A DNA stretch of 41,221 nt, taken from positions 1 through 41,221 of the forward strand of contig JAUHQG010000052.1 in the NCBI GenBank assembly GCA_030408475.1, in the 5' to 3' direction. Of this stretch, positions 15,428-23,475 are shown one piece after another; positions within the stretch are counted from its first letter, which is position 1; every line of letters begins with the position of its first letter. The notes beneath the pieces were generated by a model that was not told the DNA's origin, did no database searches, and saw only the letters and a list, made by a program, of their open reading frames with translations. Source of the stretch: Candidatus Amphrikana amoebophyrae. Lineage in GTDB: Bacteria > Chlamydiota > Chlamydiia > Chlamydiales > JACRBE01. The translations under genes and the position numbers were made by a program.

Positions 15428-16060
15428 ATGGAATTAGAACAAAAAGTTATTGGATTTGAAGAAGCGGTTAAAATATTTCAAGTGGAAATCCCTAAAATGG
15501 ATCTTCCAGCGGAGGCTGCAGCTGAAGATAAATCAACTCTAGAAGCATTGACAGGCCGTTTTGAAAAAGCGTGCGAGGATCGATTAACCCTTTTAACGTT
15601 GTATTATAATTTTATCGATAATATTGATGAAGGGTTACAAGAAAATGGAACTGATCCTGAAGGGGTAGAGGTTATTTGCGCGGGGAAGATAGCCAATTCG
15701 TATTTGAAATTTGGAGGGGATCAAAATTATTATTGTGATCCTTCGATTGAAGTGGATCATGAGCTCACTGCAGAGCAGAGTCAAAGCTTTCCTATATTCT
15801 TGATGTACTTAGTCATCGGTGAAGTAGGAACAGATGAACAACATGAAGTGACCATATTACAAACTATTGACATTGAAGACTTTCAATCGGCACTTTTTGT
15901 TAGCACTGACTCTGATGAATTAGATGATATGTTTTGTCCCAATGAAATGGGGACATTAGAAGAGAAAAACAAACATGTTATAGATACACTGATCCATTTA
16001 ATGAGTTTTCAGCATGAGAAATACGAAGTGAAAATTGAAGTGATTGAAAACGAAGAATAA
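15428..16060 (+). CDS. Conserved chlamydial acidic protein (CT809-like by position)
   Basis: A 210-residue strongly acidic, soluble protein with no membrane segment or recognised domain. Helical text at both ends flanks a central beta-rich part (FPIFLMYLVIGEVGTDEQHEVTILQTIDIEDF). ATG 15428 follows AAGGAAG. It lies between rng and plsX, the place held by CT809 in C. trachomatis, so orthology is inferred from position only. The acidity suggests a chaperone-like or adaptor role, but nothing in the sequence proves this. Confidence 0.65.
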   Translation: MELEQKVIGFEEAVKIFQVEIPKMDLPAEAAAEDKSTLEALTGRFEKACEDRLTLLTLYYNFIDNIDEGLQENGTDPEGVEVICAGKIANSYLKFGGDQNYYCDPSIEVDHELTAEQSQSFPIFLMYLVIGEVGTDEQHEVTILQTIDIEDFQSALFVSTDSDELDDMFCPNEMGTLEEKNKHVIDTLIHLMSFQHEKYEVKIEVIENEE

Positions 16061-16160
16061 ACAGACCCGAGCTAAAATTTTCAGTTTTAAAAAGGTTTAG
16101 TTGTCTAGATTGTCGGATGTAGGGTTATCTAAGATATAGCCAGTAAAAACTTCAAATATT

Positions 16161-17174
16161 TTATAATTGTAAGCTGATTTTTTCAATTAGCTTTTCTTGA
16201 ATAAGCCGAACGCTTTCTATAATTGCATTCATAATGGCTCTTGAGTCTGAATAGCTGTGACATTTGATGACGATTCCGTCGCAGCCAATTAAAAGGGCTC
16301 CTGGATACGCTTCATGACAAAACTGTGATTCTAATTCAGTTGTTACTTTTTCAAGCTCAGATTTTTTTTTGGGCGTTCTATTTTTAATTTCGTGAATTAA
16401 AAAAGCGCTTGTCGCTTCAGCTGTTTTTAAAAAGATATTGCCTGCAAAGCCTTCTGTTACTAAGACATCTACTTCTCCTTCAAAAACGGCATGTGACTCC
16501 ACATTTCCTAAGAATTGTGGGATGCGGTCGGGGGATTCTTTTGCTTTAGTGGCAATATGAGTGCGCGCATTGCGAATTTCTTGAGTCCCTTTCAATTCTT
16601 CAGAGCCAATATTCAGAATGCCAACTCGAGGTTTTTCGATCCCTCTTGTCTTTTGAAACGCAACTCCCATTTCAGCAAACTCTACAAATTGATTTGGTTT
16701 ACAAGTGAGATTGGCTCCTACATCAACGACAGCTACAGGTCCCAGCCGAGTGGGCATCATGGCTAAAAGAGCAGGTCTTGATATTCCCTTGATAGGGTTG
16801 AGTTCGATTTTGGAGAGTATTAAAAGAGCGCCAGTATTTCCTATGGAAATAAAGGCGTCGATTTCTTTCATTTTCAATGAATGAATGCCGCCATGCATTG
16901 AGGATTCTTTTTTTGACTTAACTGCAGTAACAGGGTGGTCTTCTAAATCGATCCACTCAACTACTGAGTGAAAAATGATTTTGATATATGGCGAGTCATT
17001 AAGAGAGTCGAGTTGATTTTGATAATGCTCGATACAATCTGGCGTTATAAAAAAGACAAGTTGGAGTTCGCTTTGGATTTCACCAAAGAGAGAAACAAGT
17101 CCTGAAAGGATAGATTTGGGAGAGTTTTCACCTCCCAACAAGTCAATGCCTATAGTGGGGCATTTAACATCCAT
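16161..17174 (-). CDS. plsX: Phosphate acyltransferase
   Basis: PlsX converts acyl-ACP to acyl-phosphate at the membrane surface for phospholipid synthesis. 337 residues; N-terminal IGIDLLGGENSPKSIL (family start D-x-x-GGD/E-x-x-P), then SIGNTGALL, PALLAMMPT, VVDVGAN, ARVGILNIGSEE-like text and TEGFAGNIFLKTAE. ATG 17174 directly follows the rpmF stop with no gap, so the two are coupled, as in most bacteria. The gene ends facing the plus-strand acidic gene. Confidence 0.95.
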   Translation of the reverse strand: MDVKCPTIGIDLLGGENSPKSILSGLVSLFGEIQSELQLVFFITPDCIEHYQNQLDSLNDSPYIKIIFHSVVEWIDLEDHPVTAVKSKKESSMHGGIHSLKMKEIDAFISIGNTGALLILSKIELNPIKGISRPALLAMMPTRLGPVAVVDVGANLTCKPNQFVEFAEMGVAFQKTRGIEKPRVGILNIGSEELKGTQEIRNARTHIATKAKESPDRIPQFLGNVESHAVFEGEVDVLVTEGFAGNIFLKTAEATSAFLIHEIKNRTPKKKSELEKVTTELESQFCHEAYPGALLIGCDGIVIKCHSYSDSRAIMNAIIESVRLIQEKLIEKISLQL

Positions 17175-17366
17175 TTACGCATTCTCTTCTTGAGTTTGAC
17201 CAGTAATTGATTTACCTTTGTAGTGACCGCAATGAAGACAAGCTCTATGAGGTCTAAAAGCTTTACCACAGTTTTTGCACTCTTGTGCCGCTGCTGGGGA
17301 TTTTGCATGGTGAGAACGTCTTTTGTTCGTTCTTGAATTTGAAAGGCGATTACGTGGTACTGCCAT
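17175..17366 (-). CDS. rpmF: 50S ribosomal protein L32
   Basis: 63 residues, starting MAVPRNRLSNSRTNKRRSHH, the classic bL32 start. A full zinc ribbon is present (C30, C33, C43, C46), so this is the zinc-binding form. ATG 17366 follows CGGAGAA. It sits between the YceD-family gene and plsX, the widely conserved yceD-rpmF-plsX order. Confidence 0.95.
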   Translation of the reverse strand: MAVPRNRLSNSRTNKRRSHHAKSPAAAQECKNCGKAFRPHRACLHCGHYKGKSITGQTQEENA

Positions 17367-17397
17367 GATAATTCTCCGTACTTATAATTAAAGTTTG

Positions 17398-17868
17398 TTA
17401 TTCAAGATCTGCAAATGGATGATAAACCTCAGGGTCATCGATCTCATGTGCTTGCTCTTGTGATTTTAAAAATTTATTTGCAATGTCTCGTCCTTCACAA
17501 GAATCGAGTTTACATTCATAGTAGTTGGGAAGATCGAGTAAGATTGCATCTCGAACTATGTCGGCAATGGAAAATTGGCCCGATTTGATCTTATCCAAGT
17601 CTTGTGTATGGTAAAACCCTTTAATATCTACGATATAAGGTTTAGGTTCATTGCACATTTTACATGGCATGATAGCTTTAGTCGATATATCGAGGTGCAA
17701 AATAAGGTGCTCCTCAGTGAGATACGCTTTACCTTCAACTTCAATATTTTCATTAAAGAGGAGTTCGTCTTCAGTCAATTCCATAAAAGTAGGAGCTGCT
17801 GAAAAAGAAATAAGTTCTTCAGATCCGCTTTTTAAACGGTCAACGTAAATGTTAAAATAGTCTTCCAA
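17398..17868 (-). CDS. YceD/DUF177 family protein
   Basis: A 156-residue protein of the DUF177 family (YceD; plant homologues act in 23S rRNA accumulation). Visible signs are the CKMCNEP cysteine pair near residue 70, the second set YYECKLDSCEGRD near residue 116, the DAILLDLP block, and the conserved position upstream of rpmF. In E. coli and plants the family is tied to large-subunit rRNA, and the cysteines suggest metal binding. First gene of the YceD-rpmF-plsX operon; start taken at 17868. Confidence 0.85.
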   Translation of the reverse strand: MEDYFNIYVDRLKSGSEELISFSAAPTFMELTEDELLFNENIEVEGKAYLTEEHLILHLDISTKAIMPCKMCNEPKPYIVDIKGFYHTQDLDKIKSGQFSIADIVRDAILLDLPNYYECKLDSCEGRDIANKFLKSQEQAHEIDDPEVYHPFADLE

Positions 17869-18142
17869 TGCTAGTATGCCATTAATAATTTAAATTTGGG
17901 CGAGAGTAACTATTGATTCCAAATATTGGCGATATCTTCGGATTTTCTCTCTATTAAAAGTAAAAAAATCTGTGTAATTTTGCCTAATTGTGAAATGGTA
18001 GTTACAAAAACCCAAGTTTCAAGCCGAATTGTAAACTACTGGGCAAATTTTTTCCACTACTTTCAACAAAATAGAGAGGAGGGCGAAATTAATTTTAGAA
18101 AGTGAGATAGAGAGTACTTGTAAATACTGAGTATTTAGTAAC
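17869..18142. other. Intergenic region upstream of the YceD-rpmF-plsX operon
   Basis: 274 bases between two minus-strand genes. It ends with TAAATACT-G-AGTATTTA (18121-18137), an inverted repeat 5 bases past the lpxB stop that may act as a weak 3' hairpin; there is no T run. The operon promoter should be here. TTGGAA is present on the minus strand (plus 17927-17932) but the -10 match at normal spacing is poor, so I do not assign it. No reading frame or RNA gene is seen. Confidence 0.4.
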
Positions 18143-19240
18143 TTACATCAGTTTCATAATTTCTTGGGACGATTCAATGGAGTTGTCCTTATCAGTAAGG
18201 GCATTTTTGAACTCAAGAAAGATTTCATTTGAATTTTCAATATGCATTAAATTCTCTAGGTTTTTTAGAAGAGAAAGAGAGGTGAAGTCTGTCCCGATCA
18301 GTTCAGTATAAACGCATTTACCTAAAATGATATTGACAATGCAATAAAAGGGAAGGTTGATATTGAAGAGTTTAGTAGCAATGAATTGATCAACTCGGCT
18401 TAGGCCATATGTTACAACGGCTTGTACCCCATGAAGAGCTAGCTCTAATGTGACAGTACCTGAAGTGGCGATGCCATAAGTAGCATTTTGCATCAAAGTG
18501 GAACTCATATCGGGGTTAACAGTTTCATATTGGTGAATATTGAGCTTGTTGATAAGAGGTATAAGTTGAGTGTCAGCTACTGAGATTTGGATTTTAAGCT
18601 GAGGGTGTAATTTTTTTAATGCAGCGCTTGCTTTTAGTTGCTTTGGTAAGTTGCGTAAAATTTCATGTTTACGACTGCCTGGAAAAATTGCGAGTAAATG
18701 GGGGTCTTTATTTCGGAAAAGCTCTTTTTTCGAAATAGTTTTTGATAATGGGTGGCCTACAAAATGAGCGCGTAAAGGGGTGGAATCAAAATATTGAGGT
18801 TCAAATGGAAATAGAGTGAGGAGTAAATCTAAATTTTGTTTCATCGTCTGGATGCGATTTTTTTTCCATGCCCAAACAGTGGGACACACATACTGGATGA
18901 TTTGTCCTTTATAGCCCGCTTTTTTAAGAGCTTTAGCCATTCGTAAGTGAAAGCCAGGATAGTCGATTAAAAGGACCACTTTGGGGTTCAGTTTTAAAAT
19001 AGTTTTTTTCACTTTATTGAATAAAGGGATTAATTTGGGTAATGATTTGATAACATCAAAAAATCCCATTACATTAAAATCTTCAGCTTTGTAGTGGGTT
19101 TGAATACCTAATTTGCGCATACGAGGACCTGCAATGCCATGAATATTCAAGGCATAAGGATAAAGGCATTTTAAAAGTTCTGCCCCATGAAGGTCGCCAC
19201 TGGGTTCAGCAGCTGAGATGAAAAGATCGCATTTATTCAT
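18143..19240 (-). CDS. lpxB: Lipid-A-disaccharide synthase
   Basis: LpxB joins UDP-2,3-diacylglucosamine and lipid X to make the lipid A disaccharide at the inner membrane face. 365 residues from ATG 19240 (a TTG 9 bases upstream is less likely). Blocks: ISAAEPSGDLHGAEL near the start, GIAGPRMR, VNPKVVLLIDYPGFHLR-type text with GFHLRMAK, YVCPTVWAWKKNR, and FVGHPL with the PGSRKHEI stretch. The length equals the ordinary bacterial enzyme; from memory C. trachomatis LpxB is much longer because of an N-terminal extension, absent here. It overlaps the hydrolase stop by 8 bases. pcnB-lpxB neighbours match CT410-CT411. Confidence 0.93.
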   Translation of the reverse strand: MNKCDLFISAAEPSGDLHGAELLKCLYPYALNIHGIAGPRMRKLGIQTHYKAEDFNVMGFFDVIKSLPKLIPLFNKVKKTILKLNPKVVLLIDYPGFHLRMAKALKKAGYKGQIIQYVCPTVWAWKKNRIQTMKQNLDLLLTLFPFEPQYFDSTPLRAHFVGHPLSKTISKKELFRNKDPHLLAIFPGSRKHEILRNLPKQLKASAALKKLHPQLKIQISVADTQLIPLINKLNIHQYETVNPDMSSTLMQNATYGIATSGTVTLELALHGVQAVVTYGLSRVDQFIATKLFNINLPFYCIVNIILGKCVYTELIGTDFTSLSLLKNLENLMHIENSNEIFLEFKNALTDKDNSIESSQEIMKLM

Positions 19241-19955
19241 CGTTATCAATTATTAGGTTATAAATCCAGTTAGCACCTTCAATGAAGGTCTTTTTAGCAG
19301 TGCCATGTCCAGAATGACCAAGAGAAGGGGTAACAAACATTTCAATTGGAGCCGATCTAATTTTGGCATCATAGGCACAATCTGCTAGGTCTAGTATGAA
19401 GTGCATCGCCGTTTTCGTCGAGGTTTTTTTATCCCTATTTCCCATATAAATTCGTATAGGAAGGTGGCATAAATCCTTGGCAAGAGGCGTTACATCTAAT
19501 GAAGGATCTTGAGCTAAGTTAAGCATGGGGGCAAAGGCAAGTACGCCTTTAACTTGAGGGAATAGAGTAGCCATGTGAAAGGCGACAAAAGCGCCTCGTG
19601 AAAGACCCATAAAAGCAATTTTATCGGGGTCAATCATATCTTCTTTAATTAATTCATCAAGTAATTGTTTTAGCTTTAAACAAAAGGGTTCAAAATTAGA
19701 TTTGTTCCATTTTTCGGTAGCATTTTCGGGAAGTGGGGGAAAATCTTCATGAAAAGGGAGGGTAACAGACATAATGCGCATTTTACCAATATCTAAAGCG
19801 GCAACGGGTTGATTAAATGGGTCTAAGTTAAGAGAGTCTTTGGCTGAAAGAGAAAAGTGAAAAACGGTAGGCATCGGGCCGAGGCCAAAAGGCAAGCCGA
19901 TATAGTGAGCATCGAGATCGTTTTCAATAGGAAGGGGTTTGGCTATAGCATTCAT
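19233..19955 (-). CDS. Alpha/beta hydrolase family protein
   Basis: 240 residues with the serine hydrolase elbow GLSRGAF (S119), a later aspartate in MGNRDKKTST (near residue 178) and a histidine in SLGHSGHG (near residue 215), so a complete catalytic triad can be built. The central sheet strand KIAFMGLSRG and the AFAPMLN loop fit the dienelactone hydrolase or prolyl-oligopeptidase-like subgroup. Substrate unknown; no signal peptide, so cytoplasmic. It lies between pcnB and lpxB with overlaps of 4 and 8 bases, so it is in one transcript with them. Confidence 0.8.
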   Translation of the reverse strand: MNAIAKPLPIENDLDAHYIGLPFGLGPMPTVFHFSLSAKDSLNLDPFNQPVAALDIGKMRIMSVTLPFHEDFPPLPENATEKWNKSNFEPFCLKLKQLLDELIKEDMIDPDKIAFMGLSRGAFVAFHMATLFPQVKGVLAFAPMLNLAQDPSLDVTPLAKDLCHLPIRIYMGNRDKKTSTKTAMHFILDLADCAYDAKIRSAPIEMFVTPSLGHSGHGTAKKTFIEGANWIYNLIIDNDE

Positions 19956-21193
19956 CTTCTTTTCCCTCTTCTCCTTGGTTTATAGGTTTTAAAATAACCA
20001 GGATCTATCTTTACTTCTTCATATGCATCGCGCCATTTGGACCACACATCTTGATATTCAGGATTAAGCCTTGAGCGTAAATTTAGGAATTTAAGAGCTA
20101 GTACAAATTGAATTGAAGTGGGTATTTTCCGATTAGGTTTAGTTTCTGACTTAAGAGGAGTTAAACGGTATTGCCAAGAAATAAGATAGAGGATTTCACT
20201 CTTTATTTTTCGTGATAATTGGAAAAAAGCACTGAAACTAGATTCGATGTGTGAACGGATAATATTTTGAATCAAGCCAATATGGGGTGGTTTAGTTCTT
20301 TCTACAGTTAGGTCCATCACATTTTTATGAATAATGGGGAATAAAAGAGTTGAAATGAGAATAGCGCGTCCAATTTTCAAATCGCTATATTTATTGAGCA
20401 TGGAATCAATTTCTGCTAAAAAGCGAAATGAAGTTTCATCTTTATCATTTTCAATGAATGAGGAAATTTCTGGGAGAAGTTGTTCTAAAAGCCCATATTC
20501 AGACATTAACTTCATGAATTTAGAGGCAGATCCTGAGTGGAGCATTCTCATTAATTCTTCTAAGATTCGGGCTTGAGAGCTTTTTAAAATTTCAGATCGA
20601 CATTCTAGAAAATCGAGTTTAGTTTTTTCATCGATTGTTAAGTCAAAGCGTGCTTGGAATTTGATAAGACGAATCATTCTGACGGGGTCTTGTTTGAAAC
20701 GCACATAGGGTTCACCAATGGCTTGGAGCGTTTTATTAAGTGAGTCTTCAAAGCCACCCACATAATCGATCAACGTTTCAGTGGAGGGATCAAAAAAAAG
20801 GCCATTGATTTTAAAATCGCGTCTTAAAACGTCCTCCGCAGGAGTTCCCCATTCATTATCATTCACGATGAGGTCATCACCTTCAATATTACCAGATCTA
20901 AAAGTGGCGACTTCAATGATTTTGTTACGAAAGCGGATATGAGCGAGTCTAAACCGTCTGCCGATTAGTATACATCTGGATCGGAATACTTTTTTTACCT
21001 CTTCAGGCAGAGCAGATGTTGAAATATCGTAATCTTTAGGTGTGTGCCCAAGGAGTAAATCGCGTATAGATCCGCCTACTAAGTAAGAAGTGTATCCAGC
21101 TTTTTGGAGTTCACGGATTACAAAAAGAGCATCAGAATCGATTTTTTGGAGAGGAATTTTATGTTGGTCTACAGTGTAGTTTTTCGGTTGCAC
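19952..21193 (-). CDS. pcnB: Poly(A) polymerase / tRNA nucleotidyltransferase family (PcnB type)
   Basis: Adds A residues to RNA 3' ends, marking RNA for decay. 413 residues. N-terminal nucleotidyltransferase: YLVGGSIRDLLLG with the metal pair D54-Y-D56, then RRFRLAHIRF (a PcnB hallmark that separates it from CCA enzymes), TPAEDVLRRDFKINGLFFDP and DPVRMIRLIKFQAR. The C-terminus ends KPRRRGKRR, an RNA-binding-like basic tail. GTG 21193 is the start. It heads a pcnB-hydrolase-lpxB operon behind the promoter at 21227-21256. A CCA-adding role cannot be excluded. Confidence 0.9.
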   Translation of the reverse strand: MQPKNYTVDQHKIPLQKIDSDALFVIRELQKAGYTSYLVGGSIRDLLLGHTPKDYDISTSALPEEVKKVFRSRCILIGRRFRLAHIRFRNKIIEVATFRSGNIEGDDLIVNDNEWGTPAEDVLRRDFKINGLFFDPSTETLIDYVGGFEDSLNKTLQAIGEPYVRFKQDPVRMIRLIKFQARFDLTIDEKTKLDFLECRSEILKSSQARILEELMRMLHSGSASKFMKLMSEYGLLEQLLPEISSFIENDKDETSFRFLAEIDSMLNKYSDLKIGRAILISTLLFPIIHKNVMDLTVERTKPPHIGLIQNIIRSHIESSFSAFFQLSRKIKSEILYLISWQYRLTPLKSETKPNRKIPTSIQFVLALKFLNLRSRLNPEYQDVWSKWRDAYEEVKIDPGYFKTYKPRRRGKRR

Positions 21194-21213
21194 GATAATA
21201 GAGGTTATGGTGG

Positions 21214-21256
21214 TTGATATAAGTTCATTCTATATCAAATGAAGTTTAAAATTCAA
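21214..21256 (-). promoter_or_regulatory. pcnB promoter overlapped by an inverted repeat
   Basis: On the minus strand TTGAAT (plus 21251-21256), 18 bases, TAGAAT (plus 21227-21232). TTGATATA (21214-21221) and TATATCAA (21231-21238) form a perfect 8-bp inverted repeat with a 9-base spacer that covers the -10 and the predicted transcription start. Such placement suits an operator; the role is inferred. Confidence 0.55.
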
Positions 21257-21330
21257 GGTCGATCATCCACTTCTTGAGTTTAAATAAAAATTAGAATAGC
21301 CTATTTTCTTTTAACAATCGGGGCAATAGT

Positions 21331-21666
21331 GTGGCATTAGCAACCATAGATGAAAATGTTCAGCATAGAGAACACAGTTTTGGAGATAGAGCTAGAGCAG
21401 TAGGTAGAGATTGTTGTCGAAGTGGCTGTATGGGCGTAATGGGAATAGTGAGCGCATCACTATCTGGAACAGCGGTTATATTTTCAGCTATATACCTTTT
21501 GGAAAACAGTTCTGGATGGACTCATAAAACAATAGAGCTTCTAACTGTTCCAACAGGTATTATTACTATGACGATAACTGGCGCTTATGCCGCTATATAC
21601 GGATATGCATTAGGTAAACGGTGTGGCAACATACTTTGTAAGCAACGAGTAAGCAAACTATCGTAG
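21331..21666 (+). CDS. Inc-like small protein with a two-part hydrophobic hairpin
   Basis: A 111-residue protein. A polar basic N-terminus (1-30) is followed by two hydrophobic segments, about 34-57 (GVMGIVSASLSGTAVIFSAIYLL) and 68-92 (TVPTGIITMTITGAYAAIYGYAL), joined by a short polar loop, and ends in a short basic cysteine-containing tail. This bilobed layout is the defining feature of chlamydial inclusion membrane (Inc) proteins, which are secreted by the type III system. Inc identity is an inference from shape only. Start GTG 21331 has a weak GGGG site. Upstream TTGAGT (21275-21280) gives only a poor promoter match. Confidence 0.55.
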   Translation: MALATIDENVQHREHSFGDRARAVGRDCCRSGCMGVMGIVSASLSGTAVIFSAIYLLENSSGWTHKTIELLTVPTGIITMTITGAYAAIYGYALGKRCGNILCKQRVSKLS

Positions 21667-21726
21667 CAACTTACCTGTGAATTATTAAGTCGCTAAATAT
21701 TAGCAGTTTGCGAAAAAACATGCAAC

Positions 21727-21756
21727 TTGTTTTTTAATCAAAAAATGTGTTATAAT
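21727..21756 (+). promoter_or_regulatory. Promoter of the 21781-23094 gene
   Basis: TTGTTT (21727-21732), 18 bases, TATAAT (21751-21756). The GGGAGG site (21770-21775) and TTG start follow at once. Confidence 0.65.
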
Positions 21757-21780
21757 TGAAGTCTGTATCGGGAGGATATA

Positions 21781-23094
21781 TTGGCTTCATCTTCAATGAT
21801 TTGGGAATCTAATTTAACTACTATGATGAGCTGTGATTGCGTATCAAAGCTTGCAACAGAAGGGGACAAATTGACTGCATTTGTCTTAAGTACTCCAGTC
21901 TATAATACCAAAAAAAAAGAGCAAGTAAATGATGTTATTAGGAAAACATTGGAGGCCATGGAGAGCTATTCTGCAGAATCTCAAAGTGGTTTTGAATTGA
22001 TATTGCGCAATAGAAAGAAAATTTATGCTATCGCTGAACAAAGCGGCAATCAGCATTGTACCATTATTAAAAGATTAAGAGCTTTAGATGGGATAGATAG
22101 TGAAAATGGTGTTGTGACAGCAGTTTTGAACGTAGCTCTTTGGACTAAGTCTCAAGGGTGGTGGCTATATTGCGATAATAGCGCTATAAAAAGAGCCGAT
22201 GGAGTGACAGAAAAAATGGGGTTTGCCCTATCAAAGCCTTTTTTTAGGAGTGGTTTGGATAGTGCGCTTTCACAATCTATCAATACATTTGTTGCCGAAT
22301 TAAAAAAATTAAGAAGTACCCCTTATGAAGAGTATCCCATGGAGCTTATTGAAGCTATAGATGCGACACTATTTCAAAGTGGAGTTTTAAGTCCGGATGG
22401 TGAAGAACTATTTTTTGACAGAGTAAAAGCTGAAGTTAAAGATGATGAAGCATTGGCATTTCGCTCTCATATTAAAGAGTTACAACTTGCTACCACCTGC
22501 TCAAAAGTGATAGAATTGCATTCTGGATCCTTCACTGAAGTGGAAGCATTTGAAGCAATATCAGCTATAGAATCGATTGAAACTTCACAATCAAGTGATA
22601 TAATTCGAGAAGAGAATTATACAATATTGATTCAAAAAGTGGGTTTAAAGGTTTTTTCGAAGGAATTTAAGAGAGTAGCATCTATGAAAGAGGAGAAGGG
22701 GGAAGCTCTATCAAAATTTGCTTTTAACATGAAGTCTACCTTTTCAAGGTTAGAGAGATTGACAGATTATATGGGTGAATCCAATCTTGATGAAGAATTG
22801 TTGACTGCACTGGTCAATGTGTTTGTTGTGGAAAAAGAGCAGCCTATGGGACTCGCTATTCAGAAATCTTTAATGAAAGCATTGTCAAATTCACCCAATA
22901 GAGATAAGCCTGATTTTAGATTGAATATGTGCCGCTTTTGCTCTGCATTGGAATGTTCAGGTAAATTGCCTACTGATGACTTAGATGAAATCATGTGGGG
23001 ACAAAGTTTAGTATTTACTAAAGAGCAAAAAGAGTTGGCTGCTAGGCTTGCTAGTGGGTCACCTTCATCTGTTTCTACAGGCGATTCTACTTAA
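21781..23094 (+). CDS. Unrecognised 437-residue protein
   Basis: A soluble, mostly helical protein with no signal peptide or membrane segment and no motif I can place. It starts at TTG 21781, supported by GGGAGG 5 bases upstream and the promoter before it. The interior has a tryptophan-rich patch (TKSQGWWLYCDN near residue 125) and many acidic-basic helices; the C-terminus is serine-rich (GSPSSVSTGDST). Neighbours are an Inc-like gene and, past tyrP, another large orphan protein. It may be a secreted effector, but this is a guess from context. Followed by a 381-base gene-free stretch. Confidence 0.6.
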   Translation: MASSSMIWESNLTTMMSCDCVSKLATEGDKLTAFVLSTPVYNTKKKEQVNDVIRKTLEAMESYSAESQSGFELILRNRKKIYAIAEQSGNQHCTIIKRLRALDGIDSENGVVTAVLNVALWTKSQGWWLYCDNSAIKRADGVTEKMGFALSKPFFRSGLDSALSQSINTFVAELKKLRSTPYEEYPMELIEAIDATLFQSGVLSPDGEELFFDRVKAEVKDDEALAFRSHIKELQLATTCSKVIELHSGSFTEVEAFEAISAIESIETSQSSDIIREENYTILIQKVGLKVFSKEFKRVASMKEEKGEALSKFAFNMKSTFSRLERLTDYMGESNLDEELLTALVNVFVVEKEQPMGLAIQKSLMKALSNSPNRDKPDFRLNMCRFCSALECSGKLPTDDLDEIMWGQSLVFTKEQKELAARLASGSPSSVSTGDST

Positions 23095-23475
23095 GGGGTC
23101 TGTCGAAAAATAAGTCTGATTAGTTGAGCATCGTCTTGTCGTGTACTTTTTAGTAAATCGCAAAAAGATGTAGTCAAGTATCATCTAATTGGCGATTTTT
23201 TAAGAATTATAGCGAAAAATTGACACCCTTTCTGGCCAACCTTTCGGCGACCTTGCTCCTCTCAAACGAGAAGCCTATACTCTAATAATAGAGGTCGCGC
23301 TGGTTATCATATTGAATCAGGTTTTGCACCTCTCTTTTCCCATTAAAACTCTTTTTTTTCATCTATCCTCTGAATATGTTCTCAAAAAACCCGATTTTCT
23401 AAATATCCCCTTTAAGTTGATTCGGAAATAATTTTTTAGTACACTCTATTGATTCAGTTTATTTTTAGGTGAACA
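23095..23475. other. 381-base gene-free stretch with nested inverted repeats and a possible gene remnant
   Basis: No full gene. AAATCGC (23155-23161) and GCGATTT (23192-23198) enclose AGATG and CATCT, making a nested hairpin. GCGACCT (23247-23253) and AGGTCGC (23292-23298) enclose two further 4-bp stems. On the minus strand 23207-23281 is open and reads like coding sequence (SFERSKVAERLARKGVNFSL then stop), perhaps a transposase remnant. ACTTAAGGGG (23089-23098) and CCCCTTTAAGT (23407-23417) form a near-perfect inverted repeat bounding most of the stretch. The tyrP promoter occupies the right end. Confidence 0.4.
23417..23445 (+). promoter_or_regulatory. Promoter of tyrP
   Basis: TTGATT (23417-23422), 17 bases, TACACT (23440-23445); AGGTG lies before ATG 23476. 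Confidence 0.5.

Noticed and set aside
19241..19249. TTG start 9 bases upstream for lpxB
   Set aside because: The ATG at 19240 is nearer the conserved start and needs no unusual initiation.
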